Below, in pieces: positions 8,821 to 18,000 of a stretch of DNA of 64,000 nt. The notes beneath the pieces are model-generated. The model was not told the origin of the DNA and did not search any database. It was given only the letters and a program-made list of their open reading frames with translations. Origin of the DNA: Streptomyces antnestii. GTDB taxonomy: Bacteria; Actinomycetota; Actinomycetes; Streptomycetales; Streptomycetaceae. Each line of letters begins with the position of its first letter. Position 1 is the first letter of the stretch. Location of the stretch: the NCBI RefSeq assembly GCF_004005495.1, contig NZ_RZYA01000013.1, forward strand, positions 1 to 64,000, given 5' to 3'. A program made the translations under genes and the position numbers.

Positions 8821-9594
8821 TTATGCCGATGTGACCTTCACCGACTTCGGGTCGAAGCCGAAGGGCAGTTCCAGGCGGTGTGCGCGCATGAGGTCCTCGT
8901 CGGCGAGGAGGTCGCCGGTCGTCCCGTCGGCGGCGATCACGCCCTCGCTGAGGATCACCGAGCGGGGGCAGAGTTCGAGCGCGTACGGCAGGTCGTGCGT
9001 GACCATCAGGACGGTGACGTCCAACGAGCGCAGGATGTCGGCGAGTTCGCGCCGCGAGGCGGGGTCGAGGTTCGACGACGGCTCGTCCAGGACGAGGATC
9101 TCGGGCTCCATGACGAGGACGGTGGCGACCGCGACGCGGCGGCGCTGCCCGAAGGACAGGTGGTGCGGCGGCCGGTCGGCGAACTCGGCCATGCCGACCT
9201 GGGCCAGCGCCTTGTGGACCCGCGCTTCGAGCTCGGGCCCCTTGACCCCGGCGGCGGCGGGCCCGAAGGCGACGTCCTCCCGGACGGTCGGCATGAAGAG
9301 CTGGTCGTCGGGGTCCTGGAAGACGATGCCGACCTTGCGCCTGATCTCGGCCATGTGCCGCTTGCCGACGGGCAGGCCGGCGACCGTCACGGTGCCCGCG
9401 CCGCCGGTGAGGATGCCGTTGAGGTGCAGCACGAGGGTCGTCTTGCCCGCGCCGTTGGGCCCGAGCAGGGCGACGCGCTCGCCCCGGCCGAGGGTGAGGT
9501 CGACGCCGAAGAGGGCCTGGTGGCCGTCGGGGTAGGCGTAGGCGAGGCCGCTGACCTCCAGCGACGCGGTGGAGGATTCGGGGAAGTCAGTCAC
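8821..9594 (-). CDS. cbiO: ECF transporter ATPase CbiO (nickel/cobalt)
   Basis: ABC ATPase subunit of an energy-coupling-factor metal transporter, about 257 residues. Walker A is GPNGAGKT (residues 45-52). The signature is LSFGQ, typical of CbiO rather than the canonical LSGGQ. Walker B reads ILVLDEP, and the switch histidine lies in VTHDLP. I place the start at GTG 9594, which overlaps the cbiQ stop (GTGA); ATG 9603 is possible. It is the last gene of the cbiM-cbiQ-cbiO unit and supplies ATP-driven conformational energy to CbiQ/CbiM. Confidence 0.92.
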   Translation of the reverse strand: MTDFPESSTASLEVSGLAYAYPDGHQALFGVDLTLGRGERVALLGPNGAGKTTLVLHLNGILTGGAGTVTVAGLPVGKRHMAEIRRKVGIVFQDPDDQLFMPTVREDVAFGPAAAGVKGPELEARVHKALAQVGMAEFADRPPHHLSFGQRRRVAVATVLVMEPEILVLDEPSSNLDPASRRELADILRSLDVTVLMVTHDLPYALELCPRSVILSEGVIAADGTTGDLLADEDLMRAHRLELPFGFDPKSVKVTSA

Positions 9595-10352
9595 AGCACC
9601 CATCCCAGCAGACAGACGACAAGGGCGGCACAGGGGAGGGTGAGGGCGTACGACCACTGCGCGCGGGAGGCGCTCACGTCGTCGATGACGGGCATCGATC
9701 CGGCGTACCCGCGGCTGACCATGGCCAGATGCACGCGCTCACCGCGTTCGTAGGAGCGGATGAAGAGGGCGCCCGCGGACTTGGCGAGGACGCCCCAGTG
9801 CCGTACGCCGCTCGCCTCGAAGCCGCGGGACTCGCGGGCGATCTTCATGCGACGCATCTCGTCGGTGATCACGTCGCCGTAGCGGATCATGAACGACGCG
9901 ATCTGGACGAGGAGGGGCGGCAGCTTGAGCCGTTGCAGGCCGAGCAGCAGTTCGCGCAGTTCGGTGGTGGAGGCGAGCAGGACGGACGCGGCGACGCCGA
10001 GGGTGCCCTTGGCGAGGACGTTCCAGGCGCCCCAAAGGCCGTTGACGCTGAGGGACATCCCGAGGACGTCGACGCGCTCGCCCTGCGCCACGAACGGCAT
10101 GAGGACGGCGAACGCCACGAACGGGATCTCGATGAGGAGCCGCTTGAGGAGGAAGGCGGCCGGGACCCGGGCCGCGTACGCGACGGCCGCGAGCAGGGCC
10201 GCGTACAGGGCGAACGCCCACATCGCCTCGCGGGGCGTGGAGACGACCACGATCACGAAGCAGAGGACGGCGGCGAGTTTGGTGTGCGGCGGCAGGGTGT
10301 GCACGGGCGAGTGCCCGTGCCGGTAGAGCCTGTGCGCGTGTCCGGCGCCCAT
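9591..10352 (-). CDS. cbiQ: ECF transporter transmembrane coupling protein CbiQ
   Basis: The T component of the metal ECF transporter, 253 residues, with about five to six membrane helices. The cytoplasmic coupling segment contains the family's Ala-Arg-Gly-type motifs (ARESRGFE and AMVSRGY), which contact the ATPases. Early histidines (HRLYRHGHSPVH) are typical of this branch. ATG 10352 lies 1 nt past the cbiM stop, so the two genes are coupled. A further upstream ATG would run back into cbiM. Confidence 0.92.
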   Translation of the reverse strand: MGAGHAHRLYRHGHSPVHTLPPHTKLAAVLCFVIVVVSTPREAMWAFALYAALLAAVAYAARVPAAFLLKRLLIEIPFVAFAVLMPFVAQGERVDVLGMSLSVNGLWGAWNVLAKGTLGVAASVLLASTTELRELLLGLQRLKLPPLLVQIASFMIRYGDVITDEMRRMKIARESRGFEASGVRHWGVLAKSAGALFIRSYERGERVHLAMVSRGYAGSMPVIDDVSASRAQWSYALTLPCAALVVCLLGWVL

Positions 10353-10353
10353 G

Positions 10354-11403
10354 TCAGACGGTTTCCGTGAGCTGACTCGGGGACGTGTCCGCGGTGCGGC
10401 GCCTGCGCACGACCCAGAAGACACCGCTGCCGGCGACGACGGTGACGCCGACGCCGATCACGCCGGCGAGGCCGCCGGAGAGCCGGGCGTCGCTCACGTC
10501 CTTGACGCCGTACCCGGCGAGCGGGGAGCCGTCGGAGGCGTGCTTCCGGGCCTTCGCGTCGATGCCCTTGTCGTGGGCGACCTTCTCCAGGCCGTCCGGG
10601 TGCGCGGAGGCGTAGAAGGAGACGAAGCCGGCGAGGACGAGGGACGTGACGAGGCCGGTGAGCCAGACCTTGCGCTGGGAGCCGCGGACGGCGGCGGGCG
10701 CGGGCGTCCCGGCCGCGTCGACCAGTTCGCCGCCCACGCGGAGCTTGAGGGGCCGGTTCAGGCCGCGGGCGCCGTACACGAGGTCGGGGCGGACCGCGAC
10801 GACCGCGCCGACGGTCAGCGCGGTGATGACGGCCTCGCCGATGCCGATGAGGACGTGCACGCCGACCATGGCGGTGGCGACCTTGCCGATCGAGACGTCG
10901 GTGGTGCCGCCGATCGCGTAGATCAGCGTGAAGACGACGGCCGCGGCCGGCACGGAAAGCAGCGCGGCGACGAAGGAGGCGGCGGTGACGGAGCTGCGCT
11001 TGCGGGGCAGCACCTTCACGAGGACGCGGAAGACGAGGTAGGCGACGACGGTGGTGGTGATCGCCATGTCGGTGATGTTCACGCCGAGCGCGGTCAGGCC
11101 GCCGTCGGCGAAGAGCACGCCCTGCATCAGGAGCACCACGGACACACACAGGACGCCCGTATAGGGGCCGACGAGGATCGCGGCCAGGGCTCCGCCGAGG
11201 AGATGGCCGCTGGTGCCCGCCGCGACGGGGAAGTTCAGCATCTGCACGGCGAAGATGAACGCGGCGACGAGGCCGGCGAGGGGCGCGGTGCGCTCGTCGA
11301 GTTCGCGCCGTGCGCCTCGGAGGCTGACGGCCACGGCTCCCGCGGCGACGACGCCCGCCGCCGCCGAGACGGGGGCGTTGATGAATCCGTCGGGGACATG
11401 CAT
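10354..11403 (-). CDS. cbiM: ECF nickel/cobalt substrate-binding permease, CbiM fused to a PDGLE (CbiN-like) domain
   Basis: A 349-residue S component. The N-terminus is MHVPDGF, where the amino group and His2 of the family form part of the metal site. Six or more helices follow. The C-terminal part (about residue 255 onward) carries the PDGLE motif in FYASAHPDGLE plus a final helix, which corresponds to the small CbiN/NikN partner fused in. The metal cannot be read from the protein alone. The Nur-like palindrome at 11465-11485 favours nickel over cobalt. The operon order is cbiM-cbiQ-cbiO. Confidence 0.92.
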   Translation of the reverse strand: MHVPDGFINAPVSAAAGVVAAGAVAVSLRGARRELDERTAPLAGLVAAFIFAVQMLNFPVAAGTSGHLLGGALAAILVGPYTGVLCVSVVLLMQGVLFADGGLTALGVNITDMAITTTVVAYLVFRVLVKVLPRKRSSVTAASFVAALLSVPAAAVVFTLIYAIGGTTDVSIGKVATAMVGVHVLIGIGEAVITALTVGAVVAVRPDLVYGARGLNRPLKLRVGGELVDAAGTPAPAAVRGSQRKVWLTGLVTSLVLAGFVSFYASAHPDGLEKVAHDKGIDAKARKHASDGSPLAGYGVKDVSDARLSGGLAGVIGVGVTVVAGSGVFWVVRRRRTADTSPSQLTETV

Positions 11404-11464
11404 GGGTGAGGGCTCCGCTTCGGCACGGGACGGGCTTCCGGTGAACCGTTCGATGATAGTGCCT

Positions 11465-11485
11465 TGTTGCGAACTAGTTGCAACA
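11465..11485. promoter_or_regulatory. Nur-box-like palindrome upstream of cbiM
   Basis: TGTTGC and GCAACA arms flank 9 nt. The inner 17 nt (11467-11483), TTGCGA-N5-TTGCAA, match the published Streptomyces Nur box tTGCaa-N5-ttGCAA at all but one position. It lies about 62-82 bp before the cbiM start. Nur is the nickel-responsive Fur-family repressor, so nickel-repressed expression of the transporter is inferred. Confidence 0.7.
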
Positions 11486-11555
11486 GCGGTGCGGACACAT
11501 TTAACCCACGAGCAGTTAGCCGCTCATGTGGTTTATGTGGGACATTTGATGACAG

Positions 11556-11612
11556 CATTCGCGTAAAGGTCACTCGCGAGAAGGCCACGAGAAGGCCATT
11601 CGCGTAAAGGTC
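11556..11612. repeat. Short direct repeats upstream of the SsgA-like gene
   Basis: CATTCGCGTAAAGGTC occurs at 11556-11571 and again at 11597-11612. GAGAAGGCCA occurs twice between them (11578-11587 and 11589-11598). The cluster ends 26 bp before the SsgA-like start codon. It could be a regulator site or only slippage; I cannot tell which. Confidence 0.6.
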
Positions 11613-11638
11613 GTTCACCTGAAGGTGAGGAGTGCCCG

Positions 11639-11968
11639 ATGTCCGCCGTCTGGCAGAAGGCCCGCGCCCGCATCGTCACCGACTCCCCCGGCGAGCCCCC
11701 GGCCGTCCCCGCGGTCCTGAGCTACGACGGGCGCGTCCACCTCACCGTCCCCGAAGAGGGCGACTGGAGCTTCACCCGCGAGCTCCTCGAAGAGGGCCTG
11801 CGCGCCCCGACCGAAGTGGGCGACATCCGCATCTGGCCGTGCGGCCGCGTCCAGGCCGTCCTGGAGTTCCACTCGCCGAAAGGGGTGGCGGTCGTGCAGT
11901 TCGACAAGAAGACGCTGGTGCGCTTCCTCCGCCGGACGTACTCGGCCGCCACCCCGGTGGCTCACTGA
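11639..11968 (+). CDS. ssgE: SsgA-like sporulation/cell-division regulator, probably SsgE
   Basis: Member of the actinomycete-specific SsgA-like (SALP) family, which controls septum placement and spore-wall steps. The core family pattern is visible: WSFTRELLEEGLRAPTEVGD, then a Trp-containing strand (IRIWPCG), and a terminal FLRRTY. At 109 residues it is shorter than most SALPs (about 130-145). The ATG follows GGTGAGG at good spacing. In S. coelicolor ssgE lies next to the PBP pair, which is the basis for the symbol, and its role there is spore separation. Here the ECF operon and other genes separate it from the PBPs. Confidence 0.8.
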   Translation: MSAVWQKARARIVTDSPGEPPAVPAVLSYDGRVHLTVPEEGDWSFTRELLEEGLRAPTEVGDIRIWPCGRVQAVLEFHSPKGVAVVQFDKKTLVRFLRRTYSAATPVAH

Positions 11969-11976
11969 CCTCACGG

Positions 11977-14229
11977 TCACACGCGGACCAGCTCCCGGTC
12001 CCCCTCGTCGTCGGCGGCGGCGTCGTCGCCCCCGCGGGTCGCGTCCCGCAGGCCCTCGCCCTCGACGTCCACGTTCGGCAGGATCCGGTCGAGCCACTTC
12101 GGCAGCCACCACGCCCGCTTCCCGAGCAGCGCGAGGACGGCCGGCACGATCGTCATACGCACCACGAACGCGTCGAAGAACACTGCGATCGCGAGGCCGA
12201 AGCCGATCATCTTGACCATCTGCTCACTGGAGCCGATGAAGCCCGCGAAGACGGCGATCATGATGACGGCGGCGGCCGTGACCACGCGCGCCCCGTGCTT
12301 GAACCCGGTCACGACGGCCTGCGCGGGCCGCTCCCCGTGCACGTACGCCTCCCGCATGCGGGTCACCAGGAAGACCTCGTAGTCCATCGCGAGGCCGAAG
12401 ACCACGCCCACCATGAAGATCGGCATCATCGACATGATCGGCCCGGTCTGCTCCACGCCGAACAGTGAGCCGAGCCAGCCCCACTGGTAGACGGCGACGA
12501 CGGCGCCGAGCGCGGCGACCACCGAGAGCAGGAAGCCGAGCGCCGCCTTCAGCGGGACCAGGACCGACCGGAAGACCACCATCAGGAGCAGGAACGCGAG
12601 GCCGACGACCAGCGCCAGGTACGGCACGAGCGCGTCGTTCAGCTTCTGCGACACGTCGATGTTCATGGCGGTGGTGCCGGTGACCAGGACCTCGGCCCCG
12701 GTGTCCGCCTTGATGTCCGCGCCCTTGTCCCGGATGGCGTGGACGACGTCCTCGGTCCGCGTCGAGCTGGGCTTGTACGACGGCACGACGGTGATCGTCG
12801 CCGTGTCACCGGCCTGGTTGAACGCGGCCGGGGTGACCGTCCTGACGCCGTCGGTCGCCGCGATGTCCTTGGCGACGCGGGCCACCGCGTCCTTCGGGTC
12901 CTGCGAGTGCTTCACGTCGACGACCGCGACCAGCGGCCCGTTGAAGCCCGGCCCGAAGCCCTCGGAGAGCAGGTCGTACGCCTTGCGCTGCGTGGTGTCG
13001 GTGGGCTGGACCCCGTCGTCGGGCAGGCCCAGCTCCAGCGAGGACACCGGCACCGCCATCACACCGAGGCCGATCACGCCGGTGAGCAGCACGGCCACGG
13101 GCCGGCGCAGCACGAAGCTCGCCCAGCGCGTGCCCATGTTCGCCTTCGGCTCGGGCTTCGTATTCGTCTCAGGCTTCGTCCCGGGCTTCGCTTCGGCGGC
13201 CAGGGCCTTACGGGCCTTGCGGCCGTGGACCCGCTTACCGGCGTAACCGAGCAGGGCCGGGATCAGGGTGAGTGCGATGAGGACGGCGATGGCGACCGTA
13301 CCGGCGGCCGCGACGCCCATCTTGGTCAGCATCGGGATGTTGACGACGGCGAGTCCGACGAGCGCGATGACGACGGTCAGACCGGCGAAGACCACGGCGG
13401 AGCCGGCCGTGCCGACGGCCCGTCCGGCCGCTTCCTCGCGGTCGCGGCCCTCGGCCAGCTCGGCACGGAAGCGGGAGACGATGAACAGCGCGTAGTCGAT
13501 GCCGACCGCGAGGCCGATCATCATGGCCAGCGTCGAGGTCGTGGTGCCGAGGTCGAGCGCGTTCGCGAGTGCGGTGATCGACGAGACGCCGATGCCCACG
13601 CCTATCAGCGCGGTGAGCAGCGGAAGCCCGGCCGCGACGAGCGAGCCGAAGGTGATCACCAGGACGACGGCGGCGATCGCCACACCGATGATCTCGGTGG
13701 CCCCGGTCTCCGGCATGGCCTGCAGCGCGTCACCGCCGACCTCGACGGTGAGCCCGGAGTGCCGCGCCCCGTCGACGGTCTTCTGGAGCGCGTCCCGGTC
13801 TGTGTCCGTCAGCTCCATCGAGGAGACCTTGTAGGACACCGACGCGTACGCGATCGTGCCGTCCTTGCTGACGGTCCTCGCGGCATACGGGTCGGCGGCC
13901 GCGGCCACCTGCTTCGAGCCGGAGCCGAGCTCGGCGACGGTCTTGCTGACCTCGGCCTTGTTGGCCGCGGACGTGATCTTCTCGCCGGCGGGCGCCTGGA
14001 AGACGACGCGGGCGGTGGCGCCGTCGGCACTGGAGCCCGGGAATCGCTGGTCAAGCAGGTCGAAGGCCTTCTGGGCCTCGGTTCCCGGGATGGAGAAGGA
14101 ACTGGACGCCGCCGTGGGCGCGGAGGCGGCGCCCACCCCCGCGAGGGTGAGCAGCGCCACCCAGATCAGGGCGACGAAGTGCCTTCGGCGGAAGGCGAGC
14201 TTGCCGAGTTTGTAGAGGAATGTGGCCAC
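11977..14229 (-). CDS. MMPL-family RND-type exporter
   Basis: A 750-residue transporter with two homologous halves, each with one leading helix, a large extracytoplasmic domain and a five-helix block. The proton-relay aspartates occur in VGIDYALF (first half) and LAMDYEVF (second half). A basic, Pro/Lys-rich loop of about 35 residues (KPGTKPETNTKPEPK) joins the halves. Actinobacterial MMPL proteins export lipids or lipophilic compounds; the substrate here is unknown. It is downstream of, and co-oriented with, a TetR gene 101 bp away, which probably represses it. Confidence 0.92.
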   Translation of the reverse strand: MATFLYKLGKLAFRRRHFVALIWVALLTLAGVGAASAPTAASSSFSIPGTEAQKAFDLLDQRFPGSSADGATARVVFQAPAGEKITSAANKAEVSKTVAELGSGSKQVAAAADPYAARTVSKDGTIAYASVSYKVSSMELTDTDRDALQKTVDGARHSGLTVEVGGDALQAMPETGATEIIGVAIAAVVLVITFGSLVAAGLPLLTALIGVGIGVSSITALANALDLGTTTSTLAMMIGLAVGIDYALFIVSRFRAELAEGRDREEAAGRAVGTAGSAVVFAGLTVVIALVGLAVVNIPMLTKMGVAAAGTVAIAVLIALTLIPALLGYAGKRVHGRKARKALAAEAKPGTKPETNTKPEPKANMGTRWASFVLRRPVAVLLTGVIGLGVMAVPVSSLELGLPDDGVQPTDTTQRKAYDLLSEGFGPGFNGPLVAVVDVKHSQDPKDAVARVAKDIAATDGVRTVTPAAFNQAGDTATITVVPSYKPSSTRTEDVVHAIRDKGADIKADTGAEVLVTGTTAMNIDVSQKLNDALVPYLALVVGLAFLLLMVVFRSVLVPLKAALGFLLSVVAALGAVVAVYQWGWLGSLFGVEQTGPIMSMMPIFMVGVVFGLAMDYEVFLVTRMREAYVHGERPAQAVVTGFKHGARVVTAAAVIMIAVFAGFIGSSEQMVKMIGFGLAIAVFFDAFVVRMTIVPAVLALLGKRAWWLPKWLDRILPNVDVEGEGLRDATRGGDDAAADDEGDRELVRV

Positions 14230-14330
14230 GAGGGCGTACTCCCGGTCAGGTCGTTGGGTCTTCAGGGCAGGAGGAATCAGCCCGACGACGTGAGCGGTCG
14301 CGTCAGGTGCTTGGTTTTACGGGGGTGGGG

Positions 14331-14921
14331 TCAGGCGCCGAGAGCGGGGAGGACCACGGCGTCGATGTACGAGGCGACGAAGGCCTGGGTGGGGGGCTGT
14401 TCGTCGATGAGGGTCCGGGCCGCGAAGGCCCCGACGATCATGTGCAGGACGTAGTCGAGGGCCGGGTTGTCCGCCCGGATCTCGCCCCGGTCGACGGCGC
14501 GCCGCAGCATGTGCCGCAGCTCCTCCATCTCGGGCTCGATCAGCAGCTCGCGAAAGGCCCGCAGGAGATCCGGGTTCGCGTGCACGGCCATGGCCAGGCC
14601 CCGCATCAGCGCGGATCCCTGAGCCATCTCGCAGTCGTTCTCGCGCAGGGCCAGTGCGTGGAAGTCGCCCCGCAGCGACCCGGTGTCGATCTCGCTGAGC
14701 CGCGACGGCTTCTGATGCCGCAGCGCCTTGACGACCAGCTCGGCCTTGCTGCCCCACTGGCGGTAGAGCGTGGCCTTGCTGGACCGGGTGCGGGCGGCGA
14801 CGGCGTCCATGGTCAGGGCGTCGTAACCGACCTCGCGAAGCAGTTCGAGCACGGCGCCGTACAGCTCGGCCTCGCGCTCGGGCGTGATCCGGCTGCGGCG
14901 CGGCGTGGCGGCTTCAGCCAT
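14331..14921 (-). CDS. TetR-family repressor of the MMPL exporter unit
   Basis: A 196-residue regulator. The helix-turn-helix occupies about residues 30-60 (DAVAARTRSSKATLYRQWG), followed by an all-helical ligand domain. The promoter region contains two strong copies of a palindromic sequence (14951-14969 and 14999-15013), which supports autoregulation. The MMPL gene lies directly downstream on the same strand, a common drug-responsive pairing. The divergent tricorn gene shares the operator region and might also be affected. Confidence 0.9.
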   Translation of the reverse strand: MAEAATPRRSRITPEREAELYGAVLELLREVGYDALTMDAVAARTRSSKATLYRQWGSKAELVVKALRHQKPSRLSEIDTGSLRGDFHALALRENDCEMAQGSALMRGLAMAVHANPDLLRAFRELLIEPEMEELRHMLRRAVDRGEIRADNPALDYVLHMIVGAFAARTLIDEQPPTQAFVASYIDAVVLPALGA

Positions 14922-14950
14922 GGGTCACTCCTGTTCCGGTCCGGAAGTGC

Positions 14951-15013
14951 GTACGAAACGGTTTCGTACACCAGTACTCTACGACCGCCCTTAACGAAAC
15001 GAAACCGTTTCGT
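14951..15013. promoter_or_regulatory. Two TetR-type operators between tetR and the tricorn gene
   Basis: The first site is GTACGAAACGGTTTCGTAC (14951-14969), a 9+1+9 palindrome. The second is ACGAAACCGTTTCGT (14999-15013), a 7+1+7 palindrome with the same core and an extra ACGAAAC half-site just before it. Centres are 46 bp apart. The first site is 30 bp from the tetR start. Confidence 0.8.
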
Positions 15014-15096
15014 ACGTGGCCTGTGCCACAAGCCACGGGCGAAAACGGGGCGACCCACAAGTTGCCGGGGCCCGTGGAGCGGAAAAGCATGTGTAG

Positions 15097-18000
15097 GTGA
15101 GCGACGACGCGTACCTCCGGTTTCCGCATCTGCACGAGGACCGGCTCTGCTTCGAGACCGAGGACGACCTCTGGGTCGCCCCCCTCGACCAGCCGGGCCG
15201 GGCGTGGCGGATCACGGTCGACCGGACCAAGGTGAGCCACCCGCGGTTCTCGCCCGACGGCCGCCACATCGCGTACACGACCTGGCGCAGCCTCGATCCG
15301 GAGATCTACCTCATGCCGGTGGACGGCGGACCCGCCCGCCGCCTCACCTACTGGGGCAGCTCGGACACCCAGGTCCGCGGCTGGACACCGCCGGACAGGG
15401 ACGGGCGGACCGTGATCCTCGCGGTGGCCTCCCACGGCCAGCCCTTCTCGTACTTCACCTGGGCCTACGACGTCCCCACCGACGGCTCGCCCGGCGGCAG
15501 GCTGCCCTGGGGCCCGGTCTCCGACATCGCCGTCGCCGACCTCGACGGCGAGCGCAAAACCCTGCTCCTGACCGGCACTCCCCCGCACGAACCGGCCGCC
15601 TGGAAGCGCTACCGGGGCGGCGCCCAGGGCCGCCTGTGGCTGCACGGCCGACAGCTCGTCGCCGACCTCGACGGACACCTGGAAGCCCCCATGTTCGTGG
15701 CGGGCCGCATCGCGTTCCTCTCCGACCACCAGGGCATCGGCAACGTGTACTCCTGCCTGCCCGACGGCTCCGACCTGCGCCGCCACTCCGACCACGACGC
15801 GTTCTACGCCCGCAACGCCTCCAGCGACGGGACCCGCATCGTCTACCAGTGCGCCGGCGACCTCTGGATCATCGACGACCTGGCCGCCGGCTCCGTGCCG
15901 CGCAAGCTGGACGTGCGCCTCGGCGGCCCGCGCGTCGGGCGCCGCCCCTACCAGGTGCCGGCCGCCCACCACGTCGACGGGCTCTCCGTCGACGAGACCG
16001 GCCGCGCCAGCGCCGTCGTCGTACGCGGCAGCCTGTACTGGCTCACGCACCGCGACGGCCCCGCCCGGACCATCGCGGACACCCCGGGCGTACGGGTCAG
16101 GCTCCCCGAGATGCTCGGCCCCGGCGGACAGGTCGCCTACGTCACCGACGCGGAGGGCGAGGACGCGGTCGAGATCTCGTACCTGCCGCGGGCGAGCGGG
16201 GAGCGCGAACCGCGCCGCCTCGCGTCCGGGCAGCTCGGCCGGGTCCTGGAGATGGTCAGCGACCCGGACGGCGAACGCCTCGCCATCGCCTCGAACGACG
16301 GCCGCCTGCTCCTCATCGACACGTCGGAGGAGGAGGAAGGGGAGGAAGGGGAAGCTGGTGAAGGGAACAAAGGAGAGGGCGAAGGCCATGAGGAAACCGC
16401 ACCCGAACCCCCCTCCGCCTCCGGCGAAGTAACCGAACTGATCCGCTCCATCAACGGCCCCGTGCGCGACCTCGCGTTCTCGCCGGACGGCGCCTGGCTG
16501 ACCTGGTCCCACCCCGGCATCGGGCGCTCCCTGCGCCAGATCAAGATGGCGCGCATCAAGGACCGCACGATCATCGACGTCACCAACGGCCGCTTCGAGG
16601 ACGAGAACCCGGTGTTCACGCGCGACGGCCGCTACCTCGCCTTCCTGTCCTGGCGCGGCTTCGACCCGGTCTACGACGTGCACACCGGCGACCTGTCCTT
16701 CCCGCTCGGCTGCCGCCCGTACCTCGTACCCCTGTCGTCCGCGACGCCCTCGCCCTTCGCGCTTTCACCTCACGGGCGCACGGCCGCGGGCGGACTCGAC
16801 CCGACGGAGGACTCGGGCGCCGACGGGGCGCCGACCGTGGAGATCGAGGGCCTGCCGGAACGTGTCGTGCCGTTCCCCGTCGCGGCGTCCAAGTACTCGG
16901 CCCTGTACCCCGTTTCGGGCGGTGGCCTCGTCTGGCTGCGCTGGCCGATCTCCGGCGCGCTCGGCGAGACGTTCGTCAACCCGGCCGACACCTCGGGCCG
17001 CCCCACCCTCGAACACTTCAACCTCACCAAGGGCAAGAAGACCGAACTGGTCACCCACCTCGACTGGTTCGCGCCCAGCGGCGACGGCACCCGGCTCGTG
17101 GTCGTCGACGAGGGCGAGCTGCGGGCCGTCCCCTCCACGGAGACCGGCGACAGCGACACCACGGTCTGGATCGACCTGCGCCGCATCCTGCACGAGGTGG
17201 ACCCGGGCGCCGAGTGGCGCCAGGCGTACGACGAGGCGGGCCGGATCATCCGCGCCTACTTCTGGGACCCGAAGATGAGCGGCATCGACTGGGACGCGGT
17301 CCTCGCCCAGTACCGGCCGCTCGTCGAACGGGTCGCGTCCCCCGACGAGTTCGCCGACCTGCTGCGCGAGGTGCTCGGCGAACTGTGCACCTCGCACGCG
17401 TACGTCTCCGCCGCCCGCCGCAACGAAGGCCCGCCCCACTACCAGCGCGCCCAGGGCCTCCTCGGCGCCAACTTCGTGCACCGCGAGGGGGGTTGGCAGC
17501 TCGTCCGGGTCCTGCCCGGCGACTCGTCCGACTCCAAGGCGCGCTCGCCGCTGGCGGGCAGCGGCATCCGGGAGGGCGCCGTCCTGACCCATGTCGACGG
17601 GCGGCCGGTCGACCCGGTGGCCGGGCCGTACCCGCTGCTCGCGGGGGCGGGCGGCACGACGGTCGAGCTGACGTTCCGGCCGGCGGAGGGCGAGGGCCCG
17701 TCCCGCCGCGTCGCGGTCGTCCCCCTCATCGACGAACGGCCGCTGCGCTACCAGGACTGGGTGGCCAAACGCCGTGCGGTCGTACGGGAGTTGAGCGGCG
17801 GCAAGTGCGGCTATCTGCACATCCCCGACATGGGCGGCTCGGGCTGGGCGCAGTTCAACCGGGACGTGCGCATGGAGGTGTCACGGCCCGCGCTCATCGT
17901 CGACGTACGCGGCAACGCGGGCGGCCACATCAGCGAGCTCGTCGTCGAGAAACTCACCCGCAAGATCCTCGGCTGGGACCTGACGCGCAACGCCCAGCCC

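Noticed and set aside
11404..11638. Cobalamin riboswitch before cbiM
   Set aside because: The leader has no B12-box (GCCACTG-like) core. The Nur-like palindrome explains regulation better.
14922..16683. Long minus-strand frame opposite the tricorn gene
   Set aside because: Low-complexity Val/Gly/Arg translation; the tricorn catalytic residues are on the plus strand.
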